64,000 bases of DNA, taken from NCBI RefSeq assembly GCF_004137255.1, contig NZ_SDWT01000001.1, positions 1,984,001-2,048,000 on the forward strand. The letters are read 5' to 3'. Below are positions 31,933 through 40,799 of this stretch, piece after piece; the first letter of the stretch is position 1; each line of letters starts with the position of its first letter. The position numbers were made by a program, and so were the translations under genes. The notes beneath the pieces are model-generated. The model searched no databases, had not been told where the DNA came from, and saw only the letters and a program-made list of their open reading frames with translations. Source of the stretch: Nocardioides oleivorans. Its GTDB lineage: Bacteria; Actinomycetota; Actinomycetes; Propionibacteriales; Nocardioidaceae.

Positions 31933-32094
31933 ATGCACGACCAGTTCGACGTGACCCTCGAGGACGGCGACCTCCTCAGCGAGGTCGAGCTGACCACGAC
32001 CCTCATCATCGCGGCCAGCGAGTCCGAGGAGCACCTCTCCCAGGAGGAGATCGACGCGCTGCTCGGGGTCACCCCGCGCAAGCCCATCGACTGA
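31933..32094 (+). CDS. Small acidic conserved hypothetical protein
   Basis: A 53-residue acidic protein (MHDQFDVTLEDGDLLSEVEL at the start, then LSQEEIDALLGV). GGAGGAGGG precedes ATG 31933 by a few bases, so translation is well supported; an in-frame ATG at 31861 has no such site. I do not recognise a named domain. It stands alone between the cold-shock gene and a convergent membrane-protein gene. Confidence 0.7.
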   Translation: MHDQFDVTLEDGDLLSEVELTTTLIIAASESEEHLSQEEIDALLGVTPRKPID

Positions 32095-32109
32095 TCCCGC
32101 GTCACCTGC

Positions 32110-33156
32110 TCAGCAGGTCGCGAACAGCACCGGGCCGCTGGTGAGGTCCGAGAGCACGTACTCGCCCTCCTGCGGGCGCAGGTCGAGCGTGACCACGCGT
32201 CCCTCCGCGCTCGCCCCCTCGAGGGTGAACCGGTCCGCGAACTCCCCGCCCTGGCCGGGAGCCGGGCCCGAGGCCAGCTCCGCACGCGCGTCGGCGTCGT
32301 CCGGTGCGTCGTCCGCGTCCTCGACCTGCAGCAGGGCCCGGACGTCACCGCCCGGGAGCAGGCCCGTCGCGAACCCCGTCAGGGGATGTACGCCGCCCGC
32401 TGCCGCGACGAGCTGGTCGGCCTCGGCCTGCGCGTCGTCGTCGGCCTGGGCCATCGCGAGCTCCTCGCAGGCGTAGTCCCCGCTGTAGACGGCCGCCGCG
32501 ACCGGGTCCTCGAGGCCACCGGCGAGGTCGGCGAGGTCGTCGGCGCCGTCCGCGTCGCCCGTCGCGACCTGCACGGCCTGCTCGAGGTAGGCCACCTGGT
32601 CGGAGGCGAGCACGAGGTCGAGGTCGCGCAGCAGCGCGACGTGCTGGAGCTCCGGAGTGAGGGCTCCGACGCTCGCCAGCACGTCCGTGCCGCCGACCCA
32701 CACGCCGTCGTCGTCCTCGGGAGCGGTCCAGCCCAGCTCGTCGAGCCGGCCGGCGAGGTCGTCGAGGTCGACGTCCTCACCGACACCCATCATCTCCACG
32801 GCGCCCTCGCCCGACTGGGCCAGCAGCTCCCACGACAGCGTGGCGGGGGACAGGCCGAGCTCGTCCTGCATCGTCCCGGCCGACGTGCCCAGCGCCGACA
32901 TAGAGGTGAGGTCGCCTCCGAAGGCTTCCGAGACGAAGGAGTCGACCTCGTCGCCCGACGAGCTCGCCCCGACCTCGGCGCCCACCTCGCGGCGTACGCC
33001 CTCCCAGTCGGTCCACGAGAAGCGGCTGGTGGACGACGGCGCCAGCTCCAGCGCCCGGCTCAGCGGCGTGGGCGACGATCCCGAGCGCCACGCGACGAGG
33101 CCACCCACGACCACCACCAGCGCGACCACGAGGGCCAGCACGGCACGTCGTGGCAC
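32110..33156 (-). CDS. Uncharacterised membrane-anchored extracellular protein
   Basis: A 348-residue protein with an uncleaved-looking N-terminal helix (AVLALVVALVVVVGGLVAW) and a long acidic extracellular domain with two Cys near the ends. No family is recognised. The domain is Asp/Glu/Ala-rich with few basic residues, which fits a soluble extracytoplasmic protein. It is divergent from the MutT1-like gene, with only 44 bp between start codons. Confidence 0.65.
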   Translation of the reverse strand: MPRRAVLALVVALVVVVGGLVAWRSGSSPTPLSRALELAPSSTSRFSWTDWEGVRREVGAEVGASSSGDEVDSFVSEAFGGDLTSMSALGTSAGTMQDELGLSPATLSWELLAQSGEGAVEMMGVGEDVDLDDLAGRLDELGWTAPEDDDGVWVGGTDVLASVGALTPELQHVALLRDLDLVLASDQVAYLEQAVQVATGDADGADDLADLAGGLEDPVAAAVYSGDYACEELAMAQADDDAQAEADQLVAAAGGVHPLTGFATGLLPGGDVRALLQVEDADDAPDDADARAELASGPAPGQGGEFADRFTLEGASAEGRVVTLDLRPQEGEYVLSDLTSGPVLFATC

Positions 33157-33200
33157 GGGCGGGCTCCTCAGAGGTCGGGAATGGGTGTGACACTACTTCC

Positions 33201-34058
33201 ATGGAGCCCCGCGACGTGCGCGCTGCCGGTGCCGTGGTGACCCGCAAGGGTGGTGAGGTGCTGCTCGTGCACCGGCCGAAGTACGACGACTGGTCGTTCC
33301 CCAAGGGCAAGCTCGACCCGGGCGAGCACGTCGTCACCGCCGCCGTCCGCGAGGTCGCCGAGGAGACCGGGCTCGACGTCCGGCTCGGTCCCGCGCTGAC
33401 GCACCAGCGCTATCGGATGGCCAGCGGGCGCTGGAAGCGCGTGGACTACTGGGTTGCGCGCGTGGTCGGCAGCGACGACGTCCGGCGCTACCGCGCCAAC
33501 GACGAGATCGACCGCGTCGAGTGGGTGGAGTGGAAGGCCGCGATGCGCCGGCTGACCTATCCCCACGACCGCGAGACGCTCACCGAGGCCCAGGCGCTGC
33601 GGCGCAAGACCCGTGCACTGGTCGTGCTGCGCCACGGCAAGGCGCGCGCCCGCGGCAGCTGGAAGCGGGACGACCGCCGGCGACCGCTCGTCCAGCTCGG
33701 CGAGGCCCAGGCCCAGCGGCTCGTGCCCCTGCTCGCCGCCTTCGACGTGACCTCCGCCCACACCTCCTCCAGCCTCCGCTGCGTGCAGACGGTGACGCCG
33801 TACGTCGACACCACGGGCTGGCCGGTGAAGCTCTACGACGACCTCAGCGAGGAGGACGCCTCCGTCGACGGGATCGTCGACCTGGTCGACTCCCTGATGG
33901 ACGGCGGTGCCAGCTCGGTCCTCTGCACCCACCGGCCGGTCCTGCCGACCGTCCTCGACGCGCTGCGGGTGCCCGAGGTGAAGCTGGAGCCGGGTGCGAT
34001 GCTGGTCGTGCACCACCGCAAGGGCCGGGTCGTCGCGACCGAGGTCCTGCAGCCCTGA
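33201..34058 (+). CDS. mutT1: NUDIX hydrolase fused to histidine phosphatase (MutT1 type)
   Basis: A 285-residue two-domain enzyme. The Nudix box is GKLDPGEHVVTAAVREVAEE plus TGL (about 37-59), and the second domain starts VVLRHGKARARGSWKRDD with the RHG phosphohistidine motif. Mycobacterial MutT1 has the same fusion and removes 8-oxo-GTP/dGTP and dinucleoside polyphosphates. In the mycobacterial neighbourhood it lies near ppk; here ppk is 8 kb away with pst genes between. ATG 33201 starts the conserved Nudix fold; longer frames upstream are not family-like. Confidence 0.9.
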   Translation: MEPRDVRAAGAVVTRKGGEVLLVHRPKYDDWSFPKGKLDPGEHVVTAAVREVAEETGLDVRLGPALTHQRYRMASGRWKRVDYWVARVVGSDDVRRYRANDEIDRVEWVEWKAAMRRLTYPHDRETLTEAQALRRKTRALVVLRHGKARARGSWKRDDRRRPLVQLGEAQAQRLVPLLAAFDVTSAHTSSSLRCVQTVTPYVDTTGWPVKLYDDLSEEDASVDGIVDLVDSLMDGGASSVLCTHRPVLPTVLDALRVPEVKLEPGAMLVVHHRKGRVVATEVLQP

Positions 34059-34164
34059 TCAGGCCCGGTTAGACCTCCGGTGAGGCCGTCGTCAAGGCCT
34101 CCCGGGCGAGTTCACGTGATCGCCGTCTCATGCACGGATGCGCGACGCCATCCGGCCTGTCCGA

Positions 34165-34219
34165 GTTCATCGTGCGTTCACCGACGGCGACGCGCTCGTT
34201 CTCCTGACGTCCCTACCTT
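34165..34219 (+). promoter_or_regulatory. PHO box and promoter of pstSCAB
   Basis: GTTCATCGTGC (34165-34175) and GTTCACCGACG (34176-34186) are adjacent 11-bp direct repeats matching the actinobacterial PhoP consensus, and GTTCTCCTGAC follows in phase at 34198-34208. TACCTT at 34214-34219 is a plausible -10. A further GTTCACGTGAT at 34109 is out of phase. Confidence 0.8.
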
Positions 34220-34259
34220 CACCGGTGTCAGCACTCATCAGACTTCAGGAGCACTCGAA

Positions 34260-35387
34260 GTGAACCGCACTTCTTTCCGCAAGGCGCTCGCCCCCAGCGT
34301 CGCCGTCCTCGCCCTCTCGATCTCGCTCACCGCCTGCGGTGCCGGCAACGAGAGCGACGCCGGCACGGACTCCGGCAGCGACTCCAGCGACACCTCCGGC
34401 GGCCTGTCGGGTGACCTCAACGGCGCCGGCGCCTCCTCGCAGGAGAAGGCGCAGGGCGCCTGGGCCACCGGCTTCCAGGGCATGAACGACGGCAACGTGA
34501 CCGTCAACTACGACCCGGTCGGCTCCGGCGACGGTCGCACCAACTTCATCAGCGGCGGCGTCAGCTTCGCCGGCTCCGACTCCTACCTCAGCGACGACGA
34601 GGGCGAGCTCACCGGCGCCAAGGACCGCTGCGGCGGCACCGACCCGATCGAGGTCCCGGCCTACGTCTCGCCGATCGCGGTGACGTTCAACCTCGAGGGC
34701 GTGGACGCGCTCAACCTCGACGCCGACACGATCGCGCAGATCTTCGACAACAAGATCACCACGTGGAACGACCCGGCGATCGCCGACCAGAACCCCGACG
34801 CCGACCTCCCGGACACGGCGATCACGCCCGTGCACCGCTCGGACGACTCGGGCACCACGAAGAACTTCACCGACTACCTCGGCAAGGCCAGCTCGTCGTG
34901 GTCCTACGAGGCCGAGGACGCCTTCCCGGTCAAGGGTGGCGAGGCCGCCGAGGGCACCTCCGGTGTCATCTCGGCCGTCTCCGGCGGCACCGGCACCATC
35001 GGCTACGCCGACGAGAGCCAGGTCGGCGACCTGTCCGTCGTGTCGGTCAAGGTCGGCGAGGAGTACGTCGCCCCGTCCGCCGAGGGCGCCGCGATCGTCG
35101 TGGAGACCTCCCCGGCCGCCGAGGGCCGTGCCGACGTCGACATGGCCGTCGACATCGACCGCACCTCGACCGAGGCGGGCGCCTACCCGGTCGTCCTGCT
35201 GAGCTACCTCATCGCCTGCCAGACCTACGAGGACCAGGCCGAGGCCGACCTGGTCAAGGGCTACCTGTCCTACATCGTGTCCGACGAGGGCCAGCAGGCC
35301 GCTGCCGACGAGGCCGGCTCGGCGCCGCTGTCCTCCTCGGTCGCCGAGCGTGCGCAGTCCATCGTGGACGCGATCACCGCGGGCTGA
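34260..35387 (+). CDS. pstS: Phosphate-binding lipoprotein PstS
   Basis: A 375-residue lipoprotein that captures phosphate for the PstCAB transporter. The lipobox is LSISLTACG (Cys lipidated), followed by a Ser/Asp/Gly-rich linker and the PstS fold: LNGAGASSQEKAQGAW, YDPVGSGDGRTNF, IFDNKITTWNDPAI, VHRSDDSGTTKNF. GTG 34260 has AGGAG ten bases upstream. Unlike the PstS-like protein at 6864 it has standard length and a lipid anchor. It is first in the pstSCAB operon under a strong PHO box. Confidence 0.95.
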   Translation: MNRTSFRKALAPSVAVLALSISLTACGAGNESDAGTDSGSDSSDTSGGLSGDLNGAGASSQEKAQGAWATGFQGMNDGNVTVNYDPVGSGDGRTNFISGGVSFAGSDSYLSDDEGELTGAKDRCGGTDPIEVPAYVSPIAVTFNLEGVDALNLDADTIAQIFDNKITTWNDPAIADQNPDADLPDTAITPVHRSDDSGTTKNFTDYLGKASSSWSYEAEDAFPVKGGEAAEGTSGVISAVSGGTGTIGYADESQVGDLSVVSVKVGEEYVAPSAEGAAIVVETSPAAEGRADVDMAVDIDRTSTEAGAYPVVLLSYLIACQTYEDQAEADLVKGYLSYIVSDEGQQAAADEAGSAPLSSSVAERAQSIVDAITAG

Positions 35388-35395
35388 TTCCCTGG

Positions 35396-35458
35396 GTCGG
35401 AGCGCGCTCCGACCACCCATCGCCGCGTGCGGCGGGTCGGGCAACCGGCCCGCCGCAC
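35396..35458 (+). terminator. Two intercistronic hairpins between pstS and pstC
   Basis: GTCGGAGCGCGCTCCGAC (35396-35413) is a perfect palindrome, and GTGCGGCGGG (35427-35436) pairs with 35449-35458 over a 12-base loop. Such structures between pstS and pstC commonly stabilise or attenuate the transcript so that PstS is made in excess. Confidence 0.6.
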
Positions 35459-35489
35459 CGACGCATGAAACGACTGAGTGAGGTAGCGA

Positions 35490-36431
35490 GTGGCAACCAC
35501 TGTTGTTGCTGAGGACACCGGCCAGGCCAAGGCCCGGGTCGGCGACAGGGTCTTCTCCGGCTTCGCGCTGGCCGCCGGGATCGCCATCCTGGTCGCGCTG
35601 GCCGGGGTCTTCATCTTCCTGGCGATCGAGGGCATCCCGGGGCTCGCCAAGCCCGCCGAGTTCTACGGCGATGCCAGCAACTTCTGGGGCTACGTCGCGC
35701 CGCTGCTCTTCGGCACGGTGCTGGCGGCGATCATCGCCCTCATCGTGGCCGTCCCGCTCGCCTGGGGCATCGCGCTGGTGGTGAGCCACTACGCGCCCAA
35801 GCGGGTCGCGACCCCCATCGCCTACGTCATCGACCTGCTGGCGGCCGTGCCGTCCGTGGTGTTCGGCCTGTGGGGCATCAGCGTGCTGGCGCCGCAGCTC
35901 AAGCCCGTCTACGTCTGGCTCGACGAGAACGCCGGCTGGCTCCCGTTCTTCGCCGGCCCGGCGTCCGGCACCGGTCGTACGATCCTCACCGCCGGCCTGG
36001 TGCTGGCGATCATGATCATCCCGATCATCACCGCGATCTCCCGCGAGGTCTTCTCGCAGACCCCGCGGCTGCACGAGGAGGCCGCGCTGGCCCTCGGCGC
36101 CACGCGCTGGGAGATGGTCCGGATGGCCGTCTTCCCCTACGCCCGCTCGGGCATGGTCTCCGCCGTGATGCTCGGCCTGGGCCGCGCCCTCGGCGAGACG
36201 ATGGCCGTCGCCATGGTGCTCTCTGCCGGTGGCGGCATCTCGTTCAACCTGATCTCGAGCACCAACCCCGCGTCCATCGCGTCCAACATCGCCTCCAACT
36301 ACAAGGAGGGCACCCCGGGCAAGATCCAGGTGCTGATCGCGACCGGCCTGGTGCTGTTCCTCGTGACGTTCCTGGTCAACTTCGCGGCCCGTTGGATCGT
36401 CACCCGCAACGAGAGGAAGCTGGCTCGATGA
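35490..36431 (+). CDS. pstC: Phosphate ABC transporter permease PstC
   Basis: A 313-residue six-helix permease. The EAA loop is HEEAALALGATRWEMVRMAV and is followed by GLGRALGETMAVAMVLSAGG, typical of PstC. GTG 35490 is preceded by GAGG. Its TGA overlaps the pstA start. It is shorter than the PstC at 4655, lacking that protein's N-terminal extension. Confidence 0.95.
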   Translation: MATTVVAEDTGQAKARVGDRVFSGFALAAGIAILVALAGVFIFLAIEGIPGLAKPAEFYGDASNFWGYVAPLLFGTVLAAIIALIVAVPLAWGIALVVSHYAPKRVATPIAYVIDLLAAVPSVVFGLWGISVLAPQLKPVYVWLDENAGWLPFFAGPASGTGRTILTAGLVLAIMIIPIITAISREVFSQTPRLHEEAALALGATRWEMVRMAVFPYARSGMVSAVMLGLGRALGETMAVAMVLSAGGGISFNLISSTNPASIASNIASNYKEGTPGKIQVLIATGLVLFLVTFLVNFAARWIVTRNERKLAR

Positions 36432-37519
36432 GCACCACTGCTGCTCCCGTCCGGCCCCGCTCGGAGCCGGTCTCGTTCACCGCCGCGCGCCTGCCGCGCT
36501 TCGCGCCGCTGCTGGTCGCCGTCGTGGCGATCGCCGCCGGGGCGCTGCCGATGCTGCTGCTCGGGTGGGGCGTCGTCGGCTGGGCGCTGCTGACCGGCCT
36601 GGTCTACCTGGTCGCGCTGCCGCTGTGGTCGCGCGTGGTGGAGGGGCGCCGCGGCGCCGCGGACCGGATGGTGACCGGCCTGGTCTGGGCCGCCTGCTTG
36701 GTGGCGATCGTGCCGCTGGTCTCGCTGCTCTGGACGGTCGTCGACCGCGGCCTGCCCGCGATCAACTCGACCTTCCTGACGTACTCGATGTACCGCACCA
36801 GCCTCGACCAGGAGGTGGGCATCTACCACGCGCTGATCGGCACGGTGCTGATCACCCTGTTCGCGGCGATCATCTCGGTGCCGATCGGCATCATGGCCGC
36901 GATCTACCTGATCGAGTACGGCAAGGGCAAGCGCCTCGCCCGCTGGATCACCTTCCTGGTCGACGTCATGACCGGCATCCCCTCGATCGTCGCCGGACTG
37001 TTCGCCTTCGCCCTGTTCATCCTGCTGTTCGGCCCCTCGACCCGTGTGGGCATCGGCGGCTCGGTGGCGCTCTCGCTGCTGATGATCCCGATCGTCGTCC
37101 GCTCGACCGAGGAGATGCTGCGCCTCGTGCCCGCCGAGCTGCGCGAGGCGGCGTACGCCCTGGGCGTGCCGAAGTGGCGCACGATCGTCAAGGTCGTCCT
37201 CCCGACGGCCCTCGGCGGCATCGTCACCGGTGTCACGCTCTCGATCGCCCGCGTCGTCGGTGAGACCGCGCCGCTGCTGCTGATCGCCGGTCTGACCACG
37301 CGCACGAACTTCAACGTGTTCGACGGCCGCATGACCACCCTGCCGGTGCTGATCTACACGCAGAACGCCAACCCCGGCATCGCCGAGGTCCCCGGCGGGA
37401 TCCGGCCCGGCATCGAGATGGCCTGGGGCGGTGCCCTGGTGCTGATCGTGATCGTGATGGTTCTGAACCTCGCCGCGCGCATCATCGGCAAGATCTTCGC
37501 CCCCAAGACCGGCCACTGA
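36428..37519 (+). CDS. pstA: Phosphate ABC transporter permease PstA
   Basis: A 363-residue permease with two extra N-terminal helices and the PstA core. The EAA loop is [25 protein letters not shown] and is followed by [20 protein letters not shown] 36428 overlaps the pstC stop by four bases. pstB follows after 32 bp. Confidence 0.95.
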   Translation: MSTTAAPVRPRSEPVSFTAARLPRFAPLLVAVVAIAAGALPMLLLGWGVVGWALLTGLVYLVALPLWSRVVEGRRGAADRMVTGLVWAACLVAIVPLVSLLWTVVDRGLPAINSTFLTYSMYRTSLDQEVGIYHALIGTVLITLFAAIISVPIGIMAAIYLIEYGKGKRLARWITFLVDVMTGIPSIVAGLFAFALFILLFGPSTRVGIGGSVALSLLMIPIVVRSTEEMLRLVPAELREAAYALGVPKWRTIVKVVLPTALGGIVTGVTLSIARVVGETAPLLLIAGLTTRTNFNVFDGRMTTLPVLIYTQNANPGIAEVPGGIRPGIEMAWGGALVLIVIVMVLNLAARIIGKIFAPKTGH

Positions 37520-37551
37520 GCCCGAACGACAGACAAGAGAGACTCACCCCC

Positions 37552-38331
37552 ATGGCCAAGAGCATCACCGTCGACGACCTCGACATCTACTACGGCGACT
37601 TCCTCGCCGTGCAGGGCGTCAGCATGACCATCAAGGCGCGCTCGGTCACCGCCTTCATCGGCCCGTCGGGCTGCGGCAAGTCGACCTTCCTGCGCTCGCT
37701 CAACCGGATGCACGAGGTCATCCCGGGTGCCCGCGTGGAGGGCAAGGTGATGGTCGACGGCCAGTCGCTCTACGACTCCGCGGTCGACCCGGTCGCCGTA
37801 CGCCGCCAGATCGGCATGGTCTTCCAGCGGCCCAACCCGTTCCCGACGATGTCGATCTACGACAACATCCTCGCCGGCAACCGCCTCAACTCGAAGAAGA
37901 TGAAGAAGGCCGAGGCCGACGAGATCGTCGAGCGCTCGCTCAAGGGCGCCAACCTCTGGAACGAGGTCAAGGACCGCCTCGGCAAGCCCGGCATGGGCCT
38001 GTCAGGTGGCCAGCAGCAGCGCCTGTGCATCGCCCGCGCGATCGCGGTCCAGCCCGAGGTGCTCCTGATGGACGAGCCGTGCTCCGCGCTCGACCCGATC
38101 TCGACCTCGGCCATCGAGGACCTGATCCACGAGCTCAAGTCCGAGTACACGATCGTCATCGTCACCCACAACATGCAGCAGGCCGCCCGCGTCTCCGACG
38201 AGACCGGGTTCTTCAACCTCAAGGCCGCCGGCCAGCCCGGCCACCTGGTGGAGTTCAACTCCACCCAGAAGATGTTCGCCAACCCGGACAACGAGGCCAC
38301 CGAGGCCTACATCTCCGGCCGCTTCGGCTGA
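37552..38331 (+). CDS. pstB: Phosphate ABC transporter ATPase PstB
   Basis: A 259-residue ATPase of standard PstB length. Walker A is GPSGCGKST, signature LSGGQQQR, Walker [15 protein letters not shown]-loop [13 protein letters not shown]. It is about 70% similar by eye to the PstB at 13890 but lacks its N-terminal extension. It ends the pstSCAB operon and is followed by a 27-bp inverted repeat. No phoU follows; the PhoU-like protein of the region is DUF47 at 40800. Confidence 0.96.
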   Translation: MAKSITVDDLDIYYGDFLAVQGVSMTIKARSVTAFIGPSGCGKSTFLRSLNRMHEVIPGARVEGKVMVDGQSLYDSAVDPVAVRRQIGMVFQRPNPFPTMSIYDNILAGNRLNSKKMKKAEADEIVERSLKGANLWNEVKDRLGKPGMGLSGGQQQRLCIARAIAVQPEVLLMDEPCSALDPISTSAIEDLIHELKSEYTIVIVTHNMQQAARVSDETGFFNLKAAGQPGHLVEFNSTQKMFANPDNEATEAYISGRFG

Positions 38332-38381
38332 GCACCACCTGCGCCGTCCGTCCTTTCCCCGTTCCCGTTCCCCTTCCACCA

Positions 38382-38451
38382 CCGGATATCTAGGGACGTC
38401 CTGGTGGGTCGATCGGGGGGTTTGCCCACCAGGACGTCCCTAGACATCCGG
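38382..38451. repeat. Hairpin repeat A (27-bp inverted repeat) after pstB
   Basis: Arms 38382-38408 and 38425-38451 pair over 27 bases with a single mismatch around a 16-base G-rich loop. The arm begins CCGGATATCTAGGGACGTCC. It shares the core GATAYCTRRGGACGT with hairpins B and C and probably also terminates pstB transcription. Confidence 0.7.
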
Positions 38452-38467
38452 GCGGTCCGCCTCCCAC

Positions 38468-38534
38468 CCGCTACCTGAGGACGTGACGTACGTCGATCCG
38501 GGTGAAGTCCGTACGCCGCGTCCTCAGATAGCGG
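38468..38534. repeat. Hairpin repeat B upstream of the DUF559-like gene
   Basis: Outer arms CCGCTACCTGAGGACG (38468-38483) and 38519-38534 pair with one mismatch, and the stem extends inward through GACGTACG-type sequence to about 25 bp with a 17-base loop. It shares CTGAGGACGTGACGTACGT with hairpin C, 1.2 kb away. Confidence 0.7.
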
Positions 38535-38576
38535 TGCGGGGCGAGCACGTTGCTCTGTGGATGACTGCAGCGAGCC

Positions 38577-39692
38577 ATGCCGGTCACGGGCCACGATTCT
38601 GGCGTGCACCCAGACACGTGGACCTCAGGGGCGTGGCCCATCGTCGGGGCTGGGCCGCGCGAGGGGCTGCGGCCGGGACCCTGCTGGCCCAGCCGCCGCG
38701 ATGACTCGGGCTTGGCAGGACCTACCCACTGGGGCACGCGGTCCGGCCGGTGGAGGCAGGTCGGGCACAACCTGTGGATCCCTGTGGACGTCGACGCGAC
38801 CGAACCGGACCAGCGCGTCGTGGAGGCTGCTGCGCAGCTGCCGGCGCGAGGTGGCGTCACGGGATGGGCGGCACTCTGGTGGCTAGGCGGTGTCTGGTTC
38901 ACCGGCGTCGGCTCGGATGGTGATCTCCGGCCCGTCCCCTTGGCTGTGGGAAGCGGACATCGAGCACGTCCGCGAGCAGGTCTGGAGATCTCCCAGGAAG
39001 TGGTGACCCCGGCGAACCTCACTCGCAGCGGCGGAGTCAGGCTGACCGGAGCACTGTGGTCCGTGAGCTACTCGATGCGCAAGGCCGCGAGCGACGAGGC
39101 CGCCGTCGTCGCCTTTGACATGGCCGCCTTCAACGATCTCGTCTCCGTGGCCGAGCTTCGCGCCTTCGTCGACCGCCACCTCGTCGCTCGTCAGGGAGTG
39201 GAGCGCGTCCGCCGGGTCCTGGGGTTTCTCGACGAGAACTGCTGGTCGCCGATGGAGCCGGTCCTGCAGCTGACCTGGGAGCGCGAGCTGGGAGTGCTCC
39301 CACTGATGAATCGTCCGGTCTTCGACCAGAGAGGCAGGTTCATCGGGACGCCCGACGCGATCGATCCGGCTGCCGGGGTCTACGGCATGTACGACGGAGG
39401 ACTTCACCTTGCGGGCTCCGTCCGGCACCGCGACATCGAGAAGGAGGCCGCCTACCGGAGCATCGGCCTCGAGGGGGCCACGATGATGGCCAGCGACCTC
39501 GCGGATCGCTCGCCGTTCTCGCGGAGACTTCGGGAGGCATACGGCCGCGCCTCACGCCTCCCGTCCGCCGAGCGCAGGTGGACCATCGACCCTCCACGGT
39601 CGTGGAAGGACACGACGACGGTCGATGCTCGCCGCGCCCTGTCGACGTACGACCGCGAGCGGCTGCTGGCTCACCGCCGACGCGCCGCCTGA
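38577..39692 (+). CDS. AbiEi/DUF559-like protein with winged-helix start and degenerate nuclease-like end
   Basis: A protein of up to 371 residues. The middle resembles actinobacterial proteins that begin with a winged helix (GPTHWGTRSGRWRQVGHNLW, then GGVTGWAALWWLGGVWFTG) and end with a PD-(D/E)xK-like DUF559 domain. The C-terminal part here reads GRFIGTPDAIDPAAGVYGMY then DG, which aligns with the nuclease core but with changed acidic positions, so activity is doubtful. The start is uncertain: ATG 38577 or GTG 38604. It is flanked on both sides by related hairpins and interrupts an otherwise phosphate-related region. Function unknown. Confidence 0.6.
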   Translation: MPVTGHDSGVHPDTWTSGAWPIVGAGPREGLRPGPCWPSRRDDSGLAGPTHWGTRSGRWRQVGHNLWIPVDVDATEPDQRVVEAAAQLPARGGVTGWAALWWLGGVWFTGVGSDGDLRPVPLAVGSGHRARPRAGLEISQEVVTPANLTRSGGVRLTGALWSVSYSMRKAASDEAAVVAFDMAAFNDLVSVAELRAFVDRHLVARQGVERVRRVLGFLDENCWSPMEPVLQLTWERELGVLPLMNRPVFDQRGRFIGTPDAIDPAAGVYGMYDGGLHLAGSVRHRDIEKEAAYRSIGLEGATMMASDLADRSPFSRRLREAYGRASRLPSAERRWTIDPPRSWKDTTTVDARRALSTYDRERLLAHRRRAA

Positions 39693-39705
39693 TCGGCCGA
39701 CACGG

Positions 39706-39768
39706 GATACCTGAGGACGCTACGTACGTCCGGTACCCGTCCCTACGTACGTCACGTCCTCAGATATC
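39706..39768. repeat. Hairpin repeat C between convergent genes
   Basis: Arms 39706-39729 (GATACCTGAGGACGCTACGT at the start) and 39745-39768 pair over 24 bases with three mismatches and a 15-base loop. It lies between the DUF559-like gene and pit, both ending there, and can terminate both. Same repeat family as hairpins A and B. Confidence 0.7.
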
Positions 39769-39799
39769 GGGAGAGGGAGGGAGGAGGGGTGGGGCGGCG

Positions 39800-40795
39800 T
39801 CAGGGGAGGAAGAGGCGGGCGACCGTGTAGCAGAGGGCGGCGGCGGCCGCGGCGGCCGGGAAGGTGAGCACCCAGGCGGTGAGGATCGACTTCGCGACGC
39901 CCCAGCGGACGGCGGAGAGGCGCTTGGTGGCGCCGACGCCCATGACCGCGGAGGTGATCGTGTGGGTGGTCGAGATGGGCGCCTCGAAGACGTACGACGT
40001 CGTGTAGAGCACCGAGGCGGCCACGGACTCCGCGGCGAACCCGCGGGCCGGGTCGAGGTGGATGATGCGACGGCCGAGGGTGCGCATGATCCGCCAGCCG
40101 CCCGACCAGGTGCCGAGCGAGATCGCGGTGGCCGCGGCGAGGATCACCCAGAGCGGGAGGCCGTCGGACTCGGAGACGTAGCCGCCGGTGAGCAGTGCCA
40201 GGAAGATCACGCCCATCGTCTTCTGGGCGTCCTGCAGGCCGTGGCCGAGCGCCATCGCCGCCGCGGAGACGGTCTGCGCGACCTTGAAGCCGCGGTGCGC
40301 CTTGCTGGGGTTGGCCCGGCGGAAGATCCACATGATCGCGAGCATCAGCGCGAAGCCGAGCCCGAAGGCCACGACCGGCGAGAGGAACATCGGGATGACG
40401 ACCTTCTCGACCACCAGCGCCCAGTTGGCGGTGGCGCCGGCGACGACAGCGGCGCCGACCAGCCCGCCGATGAGCGCGTGCGAGGAGGACGACGGCAGGC
40501 CGTAGTACCAGGTGACGAGGTTCCAGGTGATCGCGCCGAGCAGGCCGCACATCACGATCACCAGTCCGTGGCTGCCGGGTCCCGGGTCGATGGTGTCGGA
40601 GACGGTGTGCGCGACCTTCTGGCCGAGGAAGGCGCCGACGAAGTTCATGATGGCCGCCATCGCGAGCGCGACGCGCGGCTTGAGCGCACCGGTCGAGACG
40701 GAGGTGGCGATCGCGTTGGCCGCGTCGTGGAAGCCGTTGGTGTAGTCGAAGACCAGGGCCACGACGACGACGGCGATGATGATGCCGATCTCCAT
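39800..40795 (-). CDS. pit: Low-affinity inorganic phosphate transporter, PiT family
   Basis: A 331-residue membrane protein that imports metal-phosphate with protons. Both PiT signature repeats are present: DYTNGFHDAANAIATSVSTG near the start and AISLGTWSGGWRIMRTLGRR then FEAPISTTHTIT in the second half, plus GLPSSSSHALIGG. It has about ten helices. It follows the DUF47 gene by four bases on the same strand, the usual pair. Confidence 0.95.
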   Translation of the reverse strand: MEIGIIIAVVVVALVFDYTNGFHDAANAIATSVSTGALKPRVALAMAAIMNFVGAFLGQKVAHTVSDTIDPGPGSHGLVIVMCGLLGAITWNLVTWYYGLPSSSSHALIGGLVGAAVVAGATANWALVVEKVVIPMFLSPVVAFGLGFALMLAIMWIFRRANPSKAHRGFKVAQTVSAAAMALGHGLQDAQKTMGVIFLALLTGGYVSESDGLPLWVILAAATAISLGTWSGGWRIMRTLGRRIIHLDPARGFAAESVAASVLYTTSYVFEAPISTTHTITSAVMGVGATKRLSAVRWGVAKSILTAWVLTFPAAAAAAALCYTVARLFLP

Positions 40796-40799
40796 GGAG

